Of a DNA stretch of 16,576 nucleotides, positions 13,236-16,576 are shown in pieces. A program made the translations under genes and the position numbers. A model generated the notes under the pieces. It made no database searches. It was given only the letters and a program-made list of their open reading frames with translations, and had not been told where the DNA came from. The DNA comes from Bacteroidota bacterium (GTDB lineage: Bacteria > Bacteroidota > Ignavibacteria > UBA10030 > UBA6906). Where the stretch lies: NCBI GenBank assembly GCA_017860555.1, contig JAGDMJ010000013.1:1-16576 (forward strand), written 5' to 3'. Within the stretch, counting starts at the first letter, position 1. Every line of letters begins with the position of its first letter.

Positions 13236-15221
13236 ATGAATTTCGGGCTCCCTGCCGTCGACTACCTGGTCATCGGCATCTATTTCGTCCTGATGCTGGG
13301 CATCGGTTTCTACTTTACCCGGTTCATGAAGGGAGGGAAAGATTTTTTTATCGGAGGCAATCTTATCCCCTGGTGGGTATCAGGCATCTCGCTCTATATG
13401 ACCATGTTTTCCGCCTGGACGTTCACGGGCGGCGCCAGCTTCGTGTACCACACAGGATGGTTTGGGCTGCTCTACTTCGCGACCTGGGGCACCTCTTTCT
13501 TCATCGGCTTCCTCATGTCCGCCAAACGCTGGCGGCGGACCCGCGTCACCTCTCCGGTGGAGTATATCGAAACCCGATTCAACAAACCCACCCACCTCTT
13601 CTTCAGCGTCTATCTGGTCCTGGCTATGCTGTACTGGCCTGGCCACCATCTTGCATCACTGAGCAAGATCTGCGCTCCTACCATGTTCCCCGGTTCCATG
13701 GCCGCCATTGACGTCATGATCGTCGTCGTCGGGATCACGATCATGCTCTATACGTTCCTGGGTGGCCTGTGGGCAGTATGCATCACCGACGTCGTGCAAT
13801 TCTTGATCTTGATCGTTGTCTGCGTGATACTCATTCCGGCGATCTTTCTCTCGGGTGAATTCAGTTCCATGGGACAGCTATTCCAGCAGATCCCGCCGCT
13901 GAGCTTTCAACATGTTCTGCCCGACGGCACCCTCTACGACCATTGGTATCTCCTTGGACTCATTGCGGCAAACATGTTTGGTAACGCCGTCGGCGACAAA
14001 GCCCAGCGTTATTACAGCGTGCGCGACGAGAAGGAGGCCATGAAGGTCGGCTGGCTGACGTTCATCCTCTTCTTGACGGCACCGCTTCTCTTCGGCGTCC
14101 CCCCTCTCGTGGGCAAAGTCCTCTGGCCGGACATCACTCTGCTCGACTATTTTGCCGGAATCACCAAAGCTGAAGAGAACATCTTCATTGCGGTGGTGCT
14201 GCGCTATATGCCCGCCGGCATTGTGGGGTTCTTCCTTTCTGCCATGATGGCGGCCTCGATGTCATCGATGAGCGGCGTCTGGAACACGGTGTCGTCAATC
14301 ATCTCGGTGGATCTCTACAAAAATCGCTTCAAGCCGGATGCCACTGAAAAGGAAACGCTTTTGGTCGGCCGGATCGCCGTTTCCGCATTCGCACTTATCG
14401 CAATCGCGCTTGCGTTGGTCATCATTCACAGCGACTACGGCGTTTTCTCCTTCAGCAATATCTTCTTCGGCCTCACCGGCGTTCCCAGTGCCATCCCAAT
14501 GCTCCTTGGTATCATGACAAAGAGAATCTCGCGCTGGTCTGCCATGGCGTCCGTCATGGCAGGAGTACTGACAGCGTCGCTCGCCCGTTTTGCTCTTCAG
14601 TATTCGCTGGGCCAACAATTCCTGATCACAGTGGCTATCACGTTGCTGTTCATCGTGATCTCCAATCCGCTGGGAAGGCTGCATAATTCACGCAGGTCAT
14701 ACGCCGTGGGTTTCAGCCTGCTGCTGAGCGTGGTTGTATATCTCTTCTTCCTGATCGCCAATAACAATCCGGGGCTCTCGCCGGGCACTCTTGCTGCTGT
14801 ATTGCAGGCTGGAGTGACAGAATTGCCGCTCTCCGCGCATTTCTGGTTGTTGCTCTCGGGGGTGGCGTTCTTTCTGTTGAGCGTCAAGTTTGCAGCCTTG
14901 TTCGGCAGGGACCTGAGAACTTCACAACATGAAGTGATCGCCTTCTTTGAAAAACTGGGGAAACCTGTGGATGTGGCGAAGGAAGTCATGGCGGCCGGGG
15001 CCAGGGAGAAAAATATTTTCCCGCTGGTCGGATGGATGTCGGTGGGACTGGGCGTACTCTCGCTGGCGATTCTGGTCGCACCAGTCGCCCGGACTAACAT
15101 TGGCGTCAATCTCGGCATCAGCGGGCTGCTTCTGGTCATGGGCTTGGCTATGATCCTCTCGAAACATTTAACGAGACAATATGCCGCACAGGAATACGAT
15201 TTCGACTCGAAAGGATCCTAA
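13236..15221 (+). CDS. Sodium:solute symporter family (SSS) transporter
   Basis: This is an inner-membrane, LeuT-fold Na+-coupled carrier of 661 residues with about 14-15 predicted helices. The first helix begins YLVIGIYFVLMLGIGFYF, followed by the family's KDFFIGG loop and a long second helix. ASMSSMSG (340-347) with Ser343/Ser344 fits the helix-8 segment that contributes Na+ ligands in the SGLT/PutP family, and SVDLY follows it as usual. A C-terminal extension has a soluble helical linker (about 555-590, GRDLRTSQHEV onward) and two further helices (about 592-650), as in larger sugar-type members. Substrate cannot be assigned. The start has an AGGA site about 8 bases upstream. It lies between gltS and two sugar- or keto-acid-type enzymes, which suggests import of their substrate. 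Confidence 0.9.
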   Translation: MNFGLPAVDYLVIGIYFVLMLGIGFYFTRFMKGGKDFFIGGNLIPWWVSGISLYMTMFSAWTFTGGASFVYHTGWFGLLYFATWGTSFFIGFLMSAKRWRRTRVTSPVEYIETRFNKPTHLFFSVYLVLAMLYWPGHHLASLSKICAPTMFPGSMAAIDVMIVVVGITIMLYTFLGGLWAVCITDVVQFLILIVVCVILIPAIFLSGEFSSMGQLFQQIPPLSFQHVLPDGTLYDHWYLLGLIAANMFGNAVGDKAQRYYSVRDEKEAMKVGWLTFILFLTAPLLFGVPPLVGKVLWPDITLLDYFAGITKAEENIFIAVVLRYMPAGIVGFFLSAMMAASMSSMSGVWNTVSSIISVDLYKNRFKPDATEKETLLVGRIAVSAFALIAIALALVIIHSDYGVFSFSNIFFGLTGVPSAIPMLLGIMTKRISRWSAMASVMAGVLTASLARFALQYSLGQQFLITVAITLLFIVISNPLGRLHNSRRSYAVGFSLLLSVVVYLFFLIANNNPGLSPGTLAAVLQAGVTELPLSAHFWLLLSGVAFFLLSVKFAALFGRDLRTSQHEVIAFFEKLGKPVDVAKEVMAAGAREKNIFPLVGWMSVGLGVLSLAILVAPVARTNIGVNLGISGLLLVMGLAMILSKHLTRQYAAQEYDFDSKGS

Positions 15222-15299
15222 TGGAAAGTGGGAGACTTCTACGGGCAGAAGCGTTCTTCGGGTGCGTCGGTGCCGCACAGTGACCGCTGGCATTTTATC

Positions 15300-15328
15300 T
15301 TGGTTTTAGAATGTAGATTCCTTAATAT
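15300..15328 (+). promoter_or_regulatory. Candidate promoter of the TIM-barrel gene
   Basis: TTGGTT (15300-15305) and TAATAT (15323-15328) are 17 bp apart in a locally AT-rich stretch of the 162-bp gap after the symporter. The leader would be about 50 bases. Both boxes are moderate matches. Confidence 0.3.
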
Positions 15329-15383
15329 TCACCCGTGATAAGCACTTCCGTTTATTCCGTGCCATTCCCCACGTCCCCACATT

Positions 15384-16199
15384 ATGAAACTCGCATTCTC
15401 CACACTTGGCTGCCCACGCTGGACGCTGGACAAAATCATCCGATCAGCCGGTTCCTATGGATTTCAAGGCGTAGAGGTCCGTGGACTGCAGGACGACCTC
15501 GACATCACCAGACGAGCCGAGTTTACCACCGGTGCGACTCCGACCCTTCGGCAGCTACGGGACAACGATGTGGAAATCGCCTGTTTTTCCAGTTCCGTGA
15601 TGCTGAGCAATTCTGATACCGGCAGTAGCGAGAAATCTCTCGATGAGCTGACACGTTATGCCGAGCTCTGCGTCGCCTTTGAGACACCATACATTCGCAT
15701 CTTTGGCGGCAGCATCGGTTCCGTCCCCCGCCAATCAGCCCTCGAGACAGCCATCACTGAGCTGTCGAAAATGGCGGACATTGCCAGGGATGCGGGCATA
15801 GCAATCCTCGTTGAGACGCATGATGATTGGATGCGTGCGGATCACATGAAGTCACTGATGACCGCCGTATCCAGCGATGCCATCGGGTTGCTCTGGGATG
15901 TCAACCATCCGTTCATGTTTCTGGGTGAAGCCCCGGCAACGACCTGGAGAGAAACCGGCGCCTGGGTTCGCCACACCCATTGGAAGGACTCGAAGAGAAA
16001 CCCCAGGGCCAAGCATGGGTTCGAGCCCGTGTTGATGGGCGATGGGGACCTGCCGCATCAGGAGATCTATGAGGTCTTGAAGGGCGGCAGCTACAGCGGG
16101 TATTTGTCGTTGGAATGGGAGAAGCGCTGGCATCCCGAGATCCCCGAACCGGAAGTCGCCTTCCCGCAGTACGTGGAGTATATGAAGAAACTCCTTTGA
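15384..16199 (+). CDS. Sugar phosphate isomerase/epimerase-like TIM-barrel protein (AP endonuclease 2 / xylose isomerase-like)
   Basis: The product is 271 residues of a xylose-isomerase-like TIM barrel, probably cytoplasmic. It starts with the usual first strand MKLAFSTLGCP and GFQGVEVRG. Likely divalent-metal ligands are Glu144 in VETHDDW, Asp172 and His175 in WDVNHP, His199 in HTHWKD and Glu244 in LSLEWEK, the standard set for sugar isomerases and epimerases of this fold, so it should be active. The exact substrate is not deducible. No Shine-Dalgarno precedes the ATG. The next gene, an aldolase-family protein, starts 29 bases after its stop, indicating an operon. With the symporter upstream it fits a catabolic cluster for a sugar acid or polyol. 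Confidence 0.88.
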   Translation: MKLAFSTLGCPRWTLDKIIRSAGSYGFQGVEVRGLQDDLDITRRAEFTTGATPTLRQLRDNDVEIACFSSSVMLSNSDTGSSEKSLDELTRYAELCVAFETPYIRIFGGSIGSVPRQSALETAITELSKMADIARDAGIAILVETHDDWMRADHMKSLMTAVSSDAIGLLWDVNHPFMFLGEAPATTWRETGAWVRHTHWKDSKRNPRAKHGFEPVLMGDGDLPHQEIYEVLKGGSYSGYLSLEWEKRWHPEIPEPEVAFPQYVEYMKKLL

Positions 16200-16228
16200 C
16201 TTGAAACGAGTGCAAAAAAAGGATACTC

Positions 16229-16576
16229 ATGAAGAGACTCAGCGAAGAACAACTTGCGAAACTCGAGAGAGGCGGCGTATGGGTGCCAAGTCCACTTGCA
16301 CTCGACAAGAGGAAGAAACCCTCGGAGAAGTGGCAAAGGCTGTTGACTCTCTACTATATTCGAGCCGGGGCCAGGGCTATCGTGCCGGGCGCCCATACCG
16401 GCGAGTTCTCGGGCGGAGACCTCGGAATTTACGCCTACTGGTTGGGACTGATCAAAGAGATGGTGGAACAGTATGGCGGGAGCGACATGTTCCTGATGTC
16501 GGCGGTGAGCGGAAAGCAGTACATGAAGCAGGCAGAACTTTCGGCAAAGCACGGATTTGACCTCGTCATGCTCGCC
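16229..16576 (+). CDS. Dihydrodipicolinate synthase/N-acetylneuraminate lyase-family protein (partial, runs off right edge)
   Basis: The first 116 codons are visible with no stop before the window edge. The start ATG (16229-16231) has AAAGGA about 6 bases upstream. The reading frame begins MKRLSEEQLAKLERGGVWVP. It continues into PSPLALD, a Tyr-Ile-Arg-Ala-Gly helix, and VPGAHTGEFS, the counterpart of the G-T/H-T-G-E loop that binds the substrate carboxylate in DapA-type aldolases. The catalytic lysine and tyrosine would lie mostly beyond the edge and cannot be checked. Family members are class I aldolases or lyases acting on pyruvate-derived or 2-keto acid substrates. Pairing with the preceding sugar isomerase-like gene points to carbohydrate-acid breakdown rather than lysine synthesis. 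An open frame at 16201-16560 in another phase is a shadow. Confidence 0.82.
   Translation, partial: MKRLSEEQLAKLERGGVWVPSPLALDKRKKPSEKWQRLLTLYYIRAGARAIVPGAHTGEFSGGDLGIYAYWLGLIKEMVEQYGGSDMFLMSAVSGKQYMKQAELSAKHGFDLVMLA

Overview
The window reads as chromosomal DNA from a free-living Gram-negative-type bacterium with a GC content that looks to be in the mid-50s percent. Gene density is high, and neither mobile elements, RNA genes nor CRISPR arrays were seen. Several promoters look like classical sigma-70 sites (TTGACA-like and TATAAT-like boxes 17 bp apart). The lineage cannot be fixed from the sequence alone.

Layout. (1) 1-4260 is a Kdp high-affinity potassium locus. kdpC and a small membrane protein run leftwards off the edge, and the kdpD-kdpE sensor/regulator pair runs rightwards. 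The shared spacer holds phased TTTA(T/C)G repeats that resemble a KdpE operator. (2) 4220-6743, all on the minus strand, holds rfbA-rfbC (dTDP-rhamnose precursor synthesis), then a small Cys/His-rich orphan gene with a strong promoter and its own intrinsic terminator, then a SpoIIAA/STAS-like gene that overlaps the end of kdpE. (3) 6956-9482, plus strand, holds a DUF697-type membrane protein divergent from rfbA, a haem-type bacterioferritin, a tandem pair of palindromic repeats, and a 176-residue protein of unknown function. (4) 9651-10274, minus strand, encodes a protein with the framework of the mismatch-specific uracil/thymine DNA glycosylase Mug but without its catalytic motifs. (5) 10617-13160 holds serA (serine biosynthesis, with ACT domain) and gltS (sodium/glutamate symporter), the latter behind a near-consensus promoter placed so that its mRNA should be leaderless. 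(6) 13236 to the right edge holds a sodium:solute symporter, a xylose-isomerase-like TIM-barrel protein and the start of a dihydrodipicolinate-synthase-family aldolase, which together look like an uptake and catabolism cluster for a small organic substrate.

Most genes are recognisable housekeeping or accessory functions. The parts least explained by known families are the Mug-like protein without an active site, the covarying palindromic repeat pair after bfr, the small-gene/terminator/STAS-like arrangement, the leaderless gltS start, and the symmetric 12-bp boxes in the rfbA/DUF697 divergent promoter. No obviously new multi-gene system could be demonstrated.
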